Assembly: GCF_001632365.1 (NCBI RefSeq)
Contig: NW_024468516.1
Location: forward strand, 776,177-840,176
Reading direction: 5' to 3'
From: Laetiporus sulphureus 93-53
Taxonomy: Eukaryota; Basidiomycota; Agaricomycetes; Polyporales; Laetiporaceae
DNA length: 64,000 nt
Shown here: piece after piece, positions 1-11,591 of the stretch
Position numbering within the stretch: the stretch's first letter is position 1
Layout: the number at the start of each line of letters is the position of its first letter
The notes under the pieces: model-generated
The model's input: the letters and a program-made list of their open reading frames with translations, nothing else
Told to the model about the DNA's origin: nothing
Databases searched by the model: none
Made by a program: the position numbers and the translations under genes

Positions 1-1500
1 TGAAAATGGATGTTCTCCGACGCAGCTCCGCCATTCTCAGCTCGAATGGACCTTCTAAACCTTCCTTAATTGGGTATGATTCTCGTTCTGGCAGCCACTC
101 ACTCCTTACACTTCTCCCAGAGAACACAGGGCTCGCGCAATATATGTCGGCTTCTGTCAACATAGAGTTCACATATATACGAAATCTACCTGAGAGCCTC
201 ATGAGACCACCTTCAGCTGTACGAGCAAGCGAGCCTCGGGAAAGCTTCAAAATGGGGCTCTTTACTGTAAGTACTCGTCCCATATGCTGGCAACATGCAA
301 TGTCAAAAATCTGAATAGACAGCCTTGGCTGTAATACTTGCATGTAAATTGCGTGAATTTTTCGGATTTTTGAATGTGTTATTCAGACGGGAAAGACGTG
401 AATTGCGTTAGGGTTGCAATTGCATTGTGGGGCCACTGATAGTACATAGGACAGAGCTGTACATTCCACTTTCATAAATAGACATACCTCATGCTTACCT
501 CGTGCTCAACGTGCCTGCTCGGCTGTGTTCCGGTGTTAATAATAGCGCGCTTACATTGCTGGAATGGAGGTCAGAGTCCGACTCAGACGGTATTGCACAC
601 GGATCTCTTAAGCACTTTCCTGACGAGAGCTCTATCCAGCCTCTTTGAAACTCAGCATGACCATGAATTGTACTGGCCCCCAGACTGGATACGTCGTGCC
701 TCTCAGCGTGGAGAAGATCTTACTAAAGAGCATCCGTTATTGCCAATCACGATTTCACATATAGAAGGTACTTGCAAAATGACCTGTATGCCGTCATCAT
801 CGTTGATGGACGTGCGGATTGTCGATGTTAACCTTAGGTCTCGGCGGAGAAATTGGTGACTCTTTGTGATCTCCACGAACAGACTCGCCTCTTGGCACCA
901 AGCACCATGAACGCGAGGCTGGCGCTGGTGCTCTGTGAGTTTCTGTTCATTGCTTCGACTGCAATTCCCGACATTTGGTATAACTCGCAGGGAAAACAGC
1001 GTCTCTACGATCATTTGCGTGAATGTGCCTCATGGGGCATTGAAATGGCCTTGGCTCGATGGGCTACAACTAAGAGGAATGTTAGTGAAGCCATACGAAG
1101 AATGCCCGCCAGATATCTATTCCTCGGTATGTGGCTAGTGCCACTGCACTGTAAAATGATGGAGCTAAGCGAGACAGTAACGGGCTTCTGTGCCGGGCCT
1201 GTAATATGGCTGCGGAAATGCTCGAGCTTAGTCAAGATGGCAAGACCGCTAGACACGAAACGCAACAGACACGGCAGACATGATGCGATTTATCAGTGTA
1301 AAGAATAGTGTGGGAATGTCGGCTGATGTCTTACATTTGTGACAAAGATTTGCCAATATAGTATTTAAATGGCAAATAGTGCACATTCACAGCCAAAGTG
1401 AAACATTTTCAACATGAAGTGCCATGGTTGCAAATATTTGCCACATGTGTAAGAAATCAGTCGACATTTACACACAATTTTCCACGTTGGTAAATCTCCT
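1..1500. other. Left edge, no gene recognised
   Basis: Only short open frames overlap here on both strands and none resembles a known family or can be joined through plausible introns to a coherent protein. Positions 1310-1500 are AT-rich and contain a perfect 8-base inverted repeat, ATTTGCCA at 1348-1355 and TGGCAAAT at 1370-1377, with further TTTGCCA-type words nearby. It may be remnant repeat DNA, but no ends or target duplications are visible. Confidence 0.5.
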
Positions 1501-2140
1501 GTCTCCTGTCACGATCACGTGCGGGTAATATCAGTCGACCACCTCCCGCAATAAGGCGCAGCCTACGTATACCCGCGACTTTTCTGTCGCTTCCAAAGCA
1601 ATGTTTGTTCTCCTGCCTTGCCGACCTCTTTGCATCATGAAGTCAAGAAATGGCGAATCTACGACATGTGGCTAGGCCCAGAGATGCTGATGATGACAGC
1701 ATGTTGGTGGCTAACCGTTGCGGTCAACTTACTTTGCTGTGAGAAGATACACCTGACATGGGCCCTCCAGGCCTTCAAGTGTACCCGCCAGCGCGAAGTC
1801 CATGTGTTCATAGCTGACGCAGATGTACGCCAAAGTGTAAGCTTACGCGGGCTCAGTGAGGATTGTGTGGACAGAGGTCGTGCGATTGTGGGCCCTCCCT
1901 TCTGTCTGGCATTACCATTCGTACTTCCGCCTCTTCGATATCATGCAGGCTCATGCACGATGCTATCGTTGGAAGCATGCTGCTATCATGTGCGGTATTG
2001 ATGGGCTCGGGCTGGCGTCATCTCTATGAGCATAGTCTCCACATAAACGCCCCGTGATTGCGCCGACTGCCTCGGCGCAGCAGAACCTGTAGTTGGCTTA
2101 TGTAGCATCAACGGTGAGGGTTGCCTTGTTCGAAACCGAT

Positions 2141-4898
2141 ATGGCGTTCCCGCCTGGCCCATCGTACCTCGCCCGCACGCTTACAATCTTCTCCATTGCC
2201 CCGGCAGCAATGGTGATCTTGATACGGCTACTGAATCAGAATACTGACCTGGCGATCCCCGCATGGTTGACCGCGATCCTCGCTTTCTTGAGCATTCCCG
2301 TTCGTGGAATCATCGCCGTTCAAGTGCGATATTGGAGAATCCGACGTGCGGCAGCGCGACCTCCCCCCCGACCTGGACGGGCACAAATATTGGGAATCTT
2401 GATACCTTGCGGGACTTGCTGCACTCATTCAAACATGGCTATATAGGTGTGTATTTGAGGCAAACTGGGACTATAAGGCACAAATTGCTGACTCGAGCAT
2501 TCGTCTCGCGATCATCTGTCAATTCGCAGGAGATTCTGTATCGGAGAAGTTCGATGAATTCGCGCCCACATTTCGACTGAATATTTTGTGGGACCAAGAT
2601 ATTTTGACCTGTGATCCTGCCGTCATCAAAGTGAGCTTTTAAACAAGAGCATCGGCAGAGTGCCCCTGACATCATGGAACGTTAAAGACCGTGCTTGCTA
2701 CGGAGTTCCACAACTATGAGAAGGGTAGGTCGTTGAGGTCGCCGTAATTATTGTGCTTGACCTGCCACTATGTCGGTGTATGTATAGGCGCATTGTTCAA
2801 GGAGCCGATGACTTCGTTGCTTGGCACAGGTGTATTCAATTCTGATGGTGCGTATCCACGACTTTGCGTTGATGGCACACGATCGCTTATCTAGGTCTTG
2901 AACACTTGTGTAGGGGAAATGTGGAAGTACGTGACTCTTATAGGTGGCTGAATGAAGCGTTGCCGACAATAATTCCGGTCATCTATCAGATGGCATCGGG
3001 CTATGACCCGCCCGTTCTTCAGCAAGGGCCGCATTAGCCACTTCGAGCTGTTCAACCGCCATTCCGGTGAGTCAGTTTTTACTCATCAATGCGGTGCTGT
3101 GCGATATAATGCTCACGGATATGTCATCATCGTGATTAACCACTGTAGAAGAAGCCCTTGCAAAGATGAATGAATGTTTCAGAGCTGGGTACGCTGTCGA
3201 CTTTCAGGTAGGCATGTGCAGGTCTCACATCTATTGAGCACCCGAATTGTTGATATCATGCATACATTGACATTTAATGCACCACAGGAGCTGATCTTGC
3301 GCTTCACCTTGGATTCCGCCACAGAGTTTCTCTTCGATTCCTGTGTGCATTCCCTGTACTCTCCCCTTCCCTACCCTCATAACTTGACCCGCAACCCCCT
3401 TCGCCGGCACGACTAAAGGGGAGCTCGATCGAGCCGATGCCTTCGCGCGGGCGCTCGCCAACGTACAGCACGTCATCTCGGAGCGCGCACAACTCGGGGA
3501 GATCTCGCCAGTTTTTGAGATACGAAAGAACAAAGCGGACGAGTATATGCGTGTCGTCGATGATTATGTCGGCCCTATCTTGCAGGAGGCGCTGAGGAAG
3601 AAGGAACAGATGATTAAGGATGGAAAGTGGGGAAAGGAGAGAGATGAGGCCGTGGAGGATGATGATTCCTTGCTGGATCACTTGATCAGATATACGAGTG
3701 GTAGGTCACAATGAATTTGCATTTTACTGGCTATGGTTGAAGACATTTTTTAAGGCCCGGTTGTTCTGCACGACGAGGTTCTCAACATCCTGATTGCAGG
3801 ACGGGATACAGTGAGTGTTTGGAACAGCTCTTCGTCAGACATTGGCTTGACAATGGTTATGATACACAGATAGCGGCCTCTTTGACCTTTGCAGTTTACT
3901 TTCTCTGTGTGTATCCCGCTGTCTTGAAGCGCTTGCGTTCCGAGATTTTGGAAAAAGTCGGTCCCCGCCAGAAGCCTACGTACGCGAACGTCAAAGAGAT
4001 GAAGTTCCTTCGAGTGTTCATCAAAGAGACGCTGAGGTTGTACCCTGCTGTGTACGTCGCAGTGTACGGTACAAGTCGACATCGCTGATAATCTTTCAAT
4101 GTCATGTAGTCCGTTCAACATGCGGTATGTCATGTATGACTCGTGCGTCCTAGGCGTTGGTCTAATGCCGACATAGTCTGTCGATAAACGAAGGTTTGCT
4201 TCCGAATCCTGATCCAAAGGGAAAGCCCTACTATGTTCCGCCTGGAACGCCATACGTATTTTAATACACCAAAAGCGTGCACAAATCTGACATGTCATGC
4301 CTGGCTATACAGTGTGTCATACTCGGTGTTCGCCATGCATCGCAGGACAGAATACTGGGGACCTGATGGTGGGTACCGAGCTATTGTGCGGATCGGCATC
4401 CCTAACAGACGCATACATGTAGCTCAAGAATTCGATCCGGACCGTTTTCTGGATGAGCGGGTGACCAAGTACCTTACGCCGAACCCGTTCATCTTCCTTC
4501 CATTCAACGCGGGTCCGCGCATCTGCCTCGGCCAGCAGGTATGCTCCTCTGCTCTTTGTTTGAAGTCCGTGTGCTGACTGGCGAACCATCCTTGCGCGTA
4601 GTTCGCATACAACGAGATGTCTTTCTTCCTCATCAAGCTCTTGCAGCACTTCTCCGCGATGGAGCTGGTGCCCGAGGCCGCCCCGCAGGACTCGCAGCCG
4701 CCGCGAGAGTGGGCAGGTCTGCCTGGGAGTAAGGGCGTAGAGAAAATCTGGCCGAAGACGCATCTTACTCTGTATGCGAATGTGAGCCTTCATATACCTC
4801 AATGTGTCGGCGGCATGGTCTGACATCTGTCATAGGGCGGGCTTTGGGTGAGAATGACGGAAACGCCACAGTACGAACTGGACAGCATTGAGATGTAA
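2141..4898 (+). pseudogene. CYP63-like cytochrome P450, broken copy
   Basis: This is the upstream copy of the tandem pair. Most exons still read as P450, including the haem-binding segment [15 protein letters not shown] at about 4490-4535 and the C-terminal exon ending at 4898. Compared with the intact neighbour it has three independent lesions: a 10-base deletion in exon 1 around 2360 (a C-rich stretch replaces 19 bases by 9), a one-base insertion in the large exon around 3395-3400 that leads to a stop at 3414-3416, and loss of the GT donor at 4252-4253 (AT instead of GT after GGAACGCC). A full-length P450 cannot be made by splicing around these. Sequencing error could explain one lesion but hardly all three. 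The splice sites otherwise match the sister gene, so loss of function looks fairly recent. Confidence 0.85.
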
Positions 4899-5765
4899 GA
4901 TAGTGCGTATGACTTGAGCGTCGAGATTGTTATATGGTTGTTGGCGAAGGTTACTGGCTAGCATTAACACGTGTTGTAACCTGTCCTTGTATTGTAACGG
5001 ATGAAAGCGAGACTGCAGAGAGCTAGGCGAGACGATAACGTGCACTTTCTGTGCAACACGAAAGAGCAAGTTGTGCTCGGCTCGACGACGCGAAAAGCAA
5101 CGGACCTCGTCACGATCACGTGCAGATAATATCGGTCGACCGACCACTTTCCGCAAAAAATGCGCAACCTACGTATGTTCGCGACTTGGAACTCCATGTA
5201 CCTTTCTAGCTCTGTTTGCTTTCCTGCCCAGCCAACGTCTTTGCAACGTGAAGTCAAGAAATAACAGATCTTCGACATGCGCTATGCCCAGAGATGTACT
5301 GATGCTAACGGCGCGTTGCCGGCTAACTGCGGTCCAATTCACTCTGCTGTGAGAAGTTTTACCATGGGTTTGAACCCTCGAGACGTCAAAATGCAAGCCT
5401 ACGTGGGTTCAGCGATACTTACACGTCGTGTGATTGTGGGCTCCTCATTTTGTCTGGCAATATTCGTCTCCCGCTTTTTCGATATCCGAGGAAAGTTCAA
5501 GAGGCTACATCTACTTTTCCGGCAGATCGGAGGAAGATTCTCTGAGGATGTGGACGATATAAGCACAAGCACATCGGCGGGCTTGACGAACTCACCACAC
5601 AAGTCGGAGCAGAGGAGGCATCATGTGCGCTGTTCATGGGTTCGGGCTGGCGTCATCTCCATTAGTATAGTCTCCATATTTACGGCCCGTGATAACGTCG
5701 ACTGCTCTTAGAAGATGCAGCTTATATAGCATCAACGGTGAGATTTACCCTTGATCAAAACCGAC

Positions 5766-8528
5766 ATGGCATTCCCGCCTGGCCCATCGTACGTTGCCCG
5801 CACGCTTGCAATCCTCTTCATTGCCCCGGCCACAGTGGTGATCTTGATACGACTATCGAATCAGAATACTTACTTGACGATTCCCGGATGGCTGACCGTG
5901 ATCCTCGCTTTCTTGAGCATCCCCGTCTGTGGGGCCATCGCCGTTCAAGTGCGATATTGGAGAATCCGACATGCAGCAGCGCGACTGGGAGCGACTTTCC
6001 CGCCGACCTGGATGGGCACGAGATTTGGGAATCTCGATACCTTGCGGAACTTGCTGCACTCGTTCAAACATGGCTATCCAGGTGTGTATTCTAGGCAAAC
6101 TGGGACAATAACGCTGCTGACTCGAGCGTTTGTATCACGAACTGCCTATCAATTCTCAGGAGATTATATATGGGAGAAGTTCAGTGAATTAGGGCCCACA
6201 TTCCGACTGAATATCTTGTGGGATCATGGTACTTTGACCTGTGACCCTGCCATCATCAAAGTGAGCTTCTGAGCAAGAGCATCGGCAGAGTACCTCCTGA
6301 CATCACGGAACGCATCAGACTGTGCTTGCTACGGAATTCCAAAACTATGAGAAGGGTAGGTCTCCAAGGTCGCCATAAATATCGTGCTTGATCTGGCAGT
6401 ATGTCGGCGTGTGTTTAGGCCCGTTGTTCAAGGAGCAGATGGGCTCGGTGCTTGGAACAGGCGTATTCAATTCTGATGGTACGTGTCCACGACTTTGCGT
6501 TGACGGCACATGATAGCTTATCTAAGTATTGAATGCTTGTGTAGGGGAAATGTGGAAGTACGTGACTCCTGTAGGTGGCTGAGTGAAGCGTTGCCGACTC
6601 TAATTCCGGTCATCTGTTAGATGGCACCGAGCTATGACCCGCCCGTTCTTCAGCAAGGACCGCATCAGCCACTTTGAGCTGTTCGATCGTCATGCCGGTG
6701 AGTCGGTTTTCATTCACCAGTCCAGTGTTCTGCGACACAACGCTCACGTCTTCGTCGTCGTCGCGACCGACCACTATAGAGGAAGCCCTCACAAGGATGA
6801 ATGAACGTCTCCGAGCTGGGTATGCTGTCGACTTTCAGGTAGGCATGGGCAGGTCTCACATCTATAGAACACCCGAATTGTTGATATCACGCATATATTG
6901 ATATTTAATGCACCACAGGACCTGATCTCACGCTTCACCTTGGATTCCGCCACAGAGTTCCTCTTCGAATCCTGCGTGCATTCCCTGTACTCGCCCCTCC
7001 CTTACCCTCACAACCTGACCCGCAGTCCCTTCTCGGACACTACTAAAGGCGAGCTCGATCGAGCCGAGGCTTTTGCGCGGGCGTTCGCCAAGGCGCAGCA
7101 CGTCGTGTCGGAGCGTGCACAACTCGGAAAAATCTGGCCGTTCTTTGAAATATGGAGGAACAAGACGGACGAGTATATGCGGGTCGTCGATGACTATCTC
7201 GGCCCTATCTTGCAGGAGGCGCTGAGGAAGAAGGAGCAGATGATTAAGGAGGAAAAGTGGGGAAGGGATAAGGATGAAGCTGTGGAGGATGATGACACCT
7301 TGCTGGATCACTTGGTCAGATATACGAGTGGTAGGTCACAATTAATCCGCTTTTTGCTCGCAATGATTGAAGACATTTTCTAAGACCCGGTTGTTCTGCA
7401 CGATGAGGTTCTCAACATCCTGATCGCAGGACGGGATACAGTGAGCGCTTCGAACAGCTCTCCGTCAGACGCTGGACTGACAATGCTCATGATTCACAGA
7501 TAGCAGTCTCTTTGACCTTCGCAGTCTACTTCCTCTGCATATACCCTGCTGCCTTGAAGCGCTTGCGTTCCGAGATTTTGGAGAAGGTTGGATCCCGCCG
7601 GAAGCCTACGTATGCGGACGTTAAAGAGATGAAGTTCCTTCGAGCGTTCATCAACGAAACGCTGAGGTTGTATCCTGCTGTGTACGTCGCAGTGTACGGT
7701 ACCAGTCGACATCGCTGATTATTACTCCACGGTTGCTCAGCCCGTTCAATATTCGGTATGTCGTGAACTACTCGTGCTGCTAGGCATTGCTCTAACGCCG
7801 ATACAGTCTGTCGGTCAATGAAGGTTTGCTCCCGAATCCTGATCCGAATGGAAAGCCGTACTATGTCCCGCCTAGAACGCCGTATGTGTTATTGTACACC
7901 AAAAGCATGCACGTATCTGACATATTATTCCTGGCTATGTAGAGTTTCATACTCGGTGTTCGCCATGCATCGCAGGACAGAATACTGGGGACCTGATGGT
8001 GGGTACCGAGCTATCGTGCGGATCGGCATCCCTAACAGACGCATACATGTAGCTCAAGAATTCGATCCGGACCGTTTTTTGGACGAGCGGGTGACCAAGT
8101 ACCTCACGCCGAACCCGTTCATCTTCCTTCCATTCAACGCGGGTCCGCGCATCTGCCTCGGCCAGCAGGTATGCTTCTTGAGACTCTGCTCGAAGTCTGC
8201 ATACTGACTGGCGGACCGCCCTCGCGCGTAGTTCGCATACAACGAGATGTCTTTCTTCCTCATAAAGCTCTTGCAGCGCTTCTCCGTGATGGAGCTGGTG
8301 CCCGAGGCTGCCCCGCAGGATTCGCTGCCGCCGAGAGAGTGGGCAGGCCTGCCTGGGCGTAAGGGTGTAGAGAAAGTCTGGCCGAAGACGCATCTTACTC
8401 TGTATGCGAATGTGAGCCTTCGTATACCTCATTGTGTCATCGGCATGGTCTGACATCTGTCGTAGGGCGGGCTTTGGGTGAGAATGACGGAAACGCCGCA
8501 GGACGAGCTGGACAGCGCTGAGATGTAA
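5766..8528 (+). CDS. CYP63-like cytochrome P450 monooxygenase, 605 aa
   Basis: Haem-thiolate monooxygenase, probably ER-anchored by the N-terminal hydrophobic segments (residues about 8-25 and 38-55). My model has 16 exons: 5766-6081, 6160-6260, 6319-6355, 6419-6478, 6545-6557, 6621-6697, 6780-6838, 6919-7330, 7385-7440, 7500-7681, 7741-7755, 7807-7881, 7943-7998, 8053-8168, 8232-8411, 8466-8528; they sum to 1818 bases, 605 codons plus stop. Visible motifs are the I-helix AGRDTI, the K-helix ETLR, the PERF-like FDPDRF, and the haem loop [12 protein letters not shown]. Two micro-exons of 13 and 15 bases are needed to keep the conserved [15 protein letters not shown] and VPFNIRL stretches. The length and N-terminal [12 protein letters not shown] fit the CYP63/CYP52-like clade of white-rot fungi, known for alkane, fatty acid and xenobiotic oxidation; the actual substrate is unknown. 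The I-helix has Ile where most P450s have the second Thr. Confidence 0.9.
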
Positions 8529-8599
8529 GATAGTGCATAGAGCGTCCAGACTGTTACATCATTATTGGCGAAGTCACCGGCTATTGTAGGATATCGTCG

Positions 8600-9394
8600 C
8601 GTTCACTTGTTGTAACTTGACGTTGTGCTGTGAAAGAGAGTCCCAGATATGTAGTCAGTGCGAAGAGCCTGATCTCAGATTCAACTATACTGAGAGCTTT
8701 CGTCGACTCCACGCCCCACAGAGAACATGCCATGGTGAGCTGTCGGGAGTAAAGAAGTCCTTGGAGGTCTGTTAGCTTATGCTCGGCGATTCCGCAGAAC
8801 ACATCCTGAACCCAATCCTTGTGAAGCGGAGGTATGCGAGGGACAAAGGCAGGTGCACATATGGGAAGACAACATACACGCTGGGCTTAATCGCATGAGC
8901 TCCATGTTCTCTTCATGAGGACAGTAAATTGGTAAGGCTTCTGATGCTGAGAACCGAGTGTCACCATAGTCGCATGAGCTCGATGTTCTCTTCAGGCGAA
9001 CAGTAAATTTGGCAAGGTTCTTGATGCCGAGAACCAAGAGTTACCGCAAGGCATTGCGATGATCGGGCTGAGACCGTCGGCATGGAAACACCGGAAGGTT
9101 GGTGGATCGCCAGCGTACGTATACAGACAAAGCAGTACTGTACAGTGGAGGAGGGATACCGAACGATGTACATTGTAGAATACAGAACAGTCAAGCGCTG
9201 CGAGTGCGGAACAATCAGGTCCAAAGAGGATACAGTCAAGACGGGGACACTTCAGGATTGAGGTATTTGTTCCAAGGATAGTCCGAGTGAGGGCGCTATC
9301 GCTCTGGCACCAGAAACCCGCCAGAACAGCGAAGGAGAGACTGACAAAAACGAGAATGAGACAACAGAATGAGCATCCAACTTCAGGTAGAATG
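8600..9394. repeat. Gene-free stretch with a two-copy direct repeat of about 79 bp
   Basis: No gene is recognised. Positions about 8892-8970 and 8971-9049 are imperfect head-to-tail copies, both starting CGCATGAGCTC and sharing ATGTTCTCTTCA, ACAGTAAATT and GAGAACC words, with roughly 15% differences. The first copy is followed directly by the second. Purpose unknown. Confidence 0.7.
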
Positions 9395-10617
9395 TCAATT
9401 AAGCTTTTCCAGGATCCCCTTTAGCATCTTCTGCTTTGAGGCCGAGCTGGTGTCTTTGTCCAGCTCTTTACTCTTCTTTTCTAGTTGAGCTATGGCGAAT
9501 TCCACCTCGGCGGGAAGAGCTTCCAGAGCAGCCTTTGCGCGGTCAGCTTTCAATCGCGAAACAAGTGGTCAAGTGGTCAGATTGACATTATCTCCTGCGG
9601 AGCGACAGGAGAAAAGGAATAGTCACCGCATTTATCGGCATCCTGTTGCAGGGCGCACCACAGCCCTTCGCGACGCGCATATGCTTGCTGCAGTTGACTG
9701 AGAAGGTGTTTCATATTGCTCTTTGGCGAATGGATTGAATAAGGCCGCTATTGGACAGGAATGATGTTCAACGTACTTGACAGTCCATATATGCTATCTT
9801 CAGGTCGTCTTCGTCGCGGAGCGCCATGGTTTCCACCTTCTTGCAGGCCTCATCAAACGTGAGTATGCCAGCGCCGAAGGCAAGATCAACTGCCCGCCAG
9901 AGAACACAAGATGCTGTGAACATTCACTTCACTGTGTGACGAGTCACTAGCTCACCCTTGTCCTCGATGACTCCATGCACCTTCTTCACGCGGGACATTA
10001 CCGGAATAATGGTCTCCCCAAGATATTGCTTCATAGCGTCTCTCTGTGAGGACATGGGAGCTTTGAGCTTGTTCGCTAGCGCCACAAGGTCCTCTTGTTC
10101 ATCATTATCGGAATGTGTGCTGGAAAGGCGTGGTTTCCTCATGCAATGCGGCATCTGAAGATGTAGCCGTACCTTTCCTCCAGCATGGCCATCAGAGTCG
10201 TCTCGTCGTCCCAATCCATGATGTCCTCGTCCTCGTCATCAATATTCCGACGCGCTCCTCGATCATCATCGCGTGCCAATGCATCTAGTGCGCGATAGGG
10301 ATCGTATTGATGGTCATGACCCGGTTCCTCCTCCTCTTCTTCCAACGGCACCTCAGCGATGCTAGAGAGCTGACTCCGTGTCTTCAGGAACCGATTAGTA
10401 TTGGCGCCCTGCAACTTCAGCCTGGCATTCCTTGCAACAGGATAGACAGCGGCAAGAGGCGACCTCTGCTGCGTTGTCTTGACTGCGAGTGCTGGTGAGA
10501 TTGTGTTCGGGATACACAGGAAAAACGATGCGTACCGTAGCGCGCCGTCGCGGCCTTTGGGACCCTGGTCAAATGAGGCGAGAGCTTCTGAACGAGACGG
10601 GTCTGCTGGCGGCCCAT
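9395..10617 (-). CDS. Uncharacterised acidic coiled-coil protein, 302 aa
   Basis: Six exons on the minus strand (10617-10536, 10491-10173, 10137-9956, 9889-9777, 9687-9627, 9546-9395) sum to 909 bases, 302 codons plus stop. The N-terminus (residues 1-75) is basic, followed by a poly-Glu run and a very acidic segment (residues about 90-125, with DDEDEDIMDWDDE), then a helical C-terminal half with heptad-like spacing that ends in KGILEKLN. I do not recognise the family. The composition (basic tail, acidic patch, coiled coil) would suit a kinetochore, chromatin or cytoskeletal adaptor, but that is a guess. The intron at 10172-10138 is only 35 bases. The gene starts 333 bases from the divergent G-gamma gene. 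Confidence 0.7.
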
Positions 10618-10949
10618 GATGGCGACGGTGCAAATACCGTTGTCGCGGTCGGCAGAAGAGACGCAGTGCACGTGGCTGCTGGAATAGGCAGAGAAAGGGA
10701 TTCAGGCTCCGCGCCAGCGACCTGATACTGAGCCTTCACCTCCGTTCACGATAGACTGCCGCTCCTTTGCGCTCTTTCCTTCCCTCTTTCTGGAGTTTCG
10801 CCTTGCAGTCTTTCGGAGTAACGCGCCTTGCCCGCCCCGCCTGCCCTTTCAAGAGCACAGCCGGGTCAGGTTACATTGTGCTGTCTCTTCCCTCGGTTTC
10901 CCTTCAGCGTCCGCTTTCTTCGCCCGACCGTTCCGACGCTTCGTGAATC
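10618..10949. promoter_or_regulatory. Divergent intergenic region, orphan gene / G-gamma A
   Basis: 332 bases separate two start codons facing away from each other, so both promoters must lie here. The part next to the G-gamma gene is strongly pyrimidine-rich (CTCTTTCCTTCCCTCTTTC at about 10770-10790 and similar runs), typical of fungal core promoters without a clear TATA box. No specific operator is recognised. Confidence 0.5.
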
Positions 10950-11591
10950 ATGAGCAGCCGTCAGACAAAGGTGTCTACGTCCGAGCTCAAGCTCCGTAGG
11001 CTCGCAGAGCACAATCAGCGATTGAAGGAGGACCTTGCGAGACCTCGTATACGGGTAAGCGAAGCCAGTGTCAGGTGCATAACACATGCTGTTATCGGTG
11101 GTGCCTATTTGACATCCCCTTTGTTCTAATTCAGCTTGATTCGTTATTGCAAAACGACGAAGGATTACCTTGTGAGTGCTGCATCACGTCATCTATGATG
11201 GTGCGAAACTGGTACGACTACCGTGTTGGTCAACACGGCTTACTCGGAGCAAATCGCGAGATAAGGTATGCGGGACGCTGCCCGCGCATGATCTCGCGCT
11301 ATTGTCTCATCTACTTCCTGCGGAGAACGACAGAATGCAGGACATCTCCAAACTTGATGGCTACCGTGCTATAAGCGCCCCTGCTTTGGGCTCCGTTACG
11401 CAGTTGCGCTTCGCTCGTCCTTCATCGCCCGGAACGCCACTATTCCTCGTCATGACTTTATTCATGCCTTCGACCTTTGCTTACCGCTGCGAATGCGTTT
11501 GTAGGTGCCATCGGTGTGGGGACCTGTCAGCAAGGCTGAGGATCCATTTGGCGAACCACAATCGGGATCCGGGTGTTGTCTTGTCATGTAG
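10950..11591 (+). CDS. Heterotrimeric G-protein gamma subunit, copy A, 82 aa
   Basis: Three exons (10950-11074, 11135-11171, 11505-11591) give 82 codons. The protein has the fungal G-gamma helix [21 protein letters not shown] (residues about 10-30), the [20 protein letters not shown] core, and ends CCLVM, a CAAX box (CLVM) with a preceding Cys that is usually palmitoylated. It should pair with G-beta at the plasma membrane and act in pheromone or nutrient signalling. The X residue Met predicts farnesylation. The second intron is 333 bases, long for this window. A closely related gene follows 1 kb downstream in the same direction with the same intron positions. Confidence 0.88.

Larger units (their letters stand above)
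1500..8600 (+). repeat. Tandem duplication of a P450 locus, two units of about 3.6 kb
   Basis: About 1500-4980 and about 5097-8600 align along their whole length, including roughly 600 bases upstream of the start codon (shared ACGATCACGTGC and GAAGTCAAGAAAT words) and about 80 bases after the stop. Start codons lie 3625 bases apart and stop codons 3630 apart. The duplication therefore copied promoter, all exons and introns together. Introns differ far more than exons, so the event is not very recent. Confidence 0.9.

Noticed and set aside
1618..2001. Upstream frame shared by both P450 units as a possible extra gene
   Set aside because: The homologous stretch at 5230-5700 does not keep the same frame open, so it is more likely promoter or leader DNA.
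8892..9049. CRISPR-like array
   Set aside because: Only two imperfect long copies without spacers; the organism is a eukaryote.
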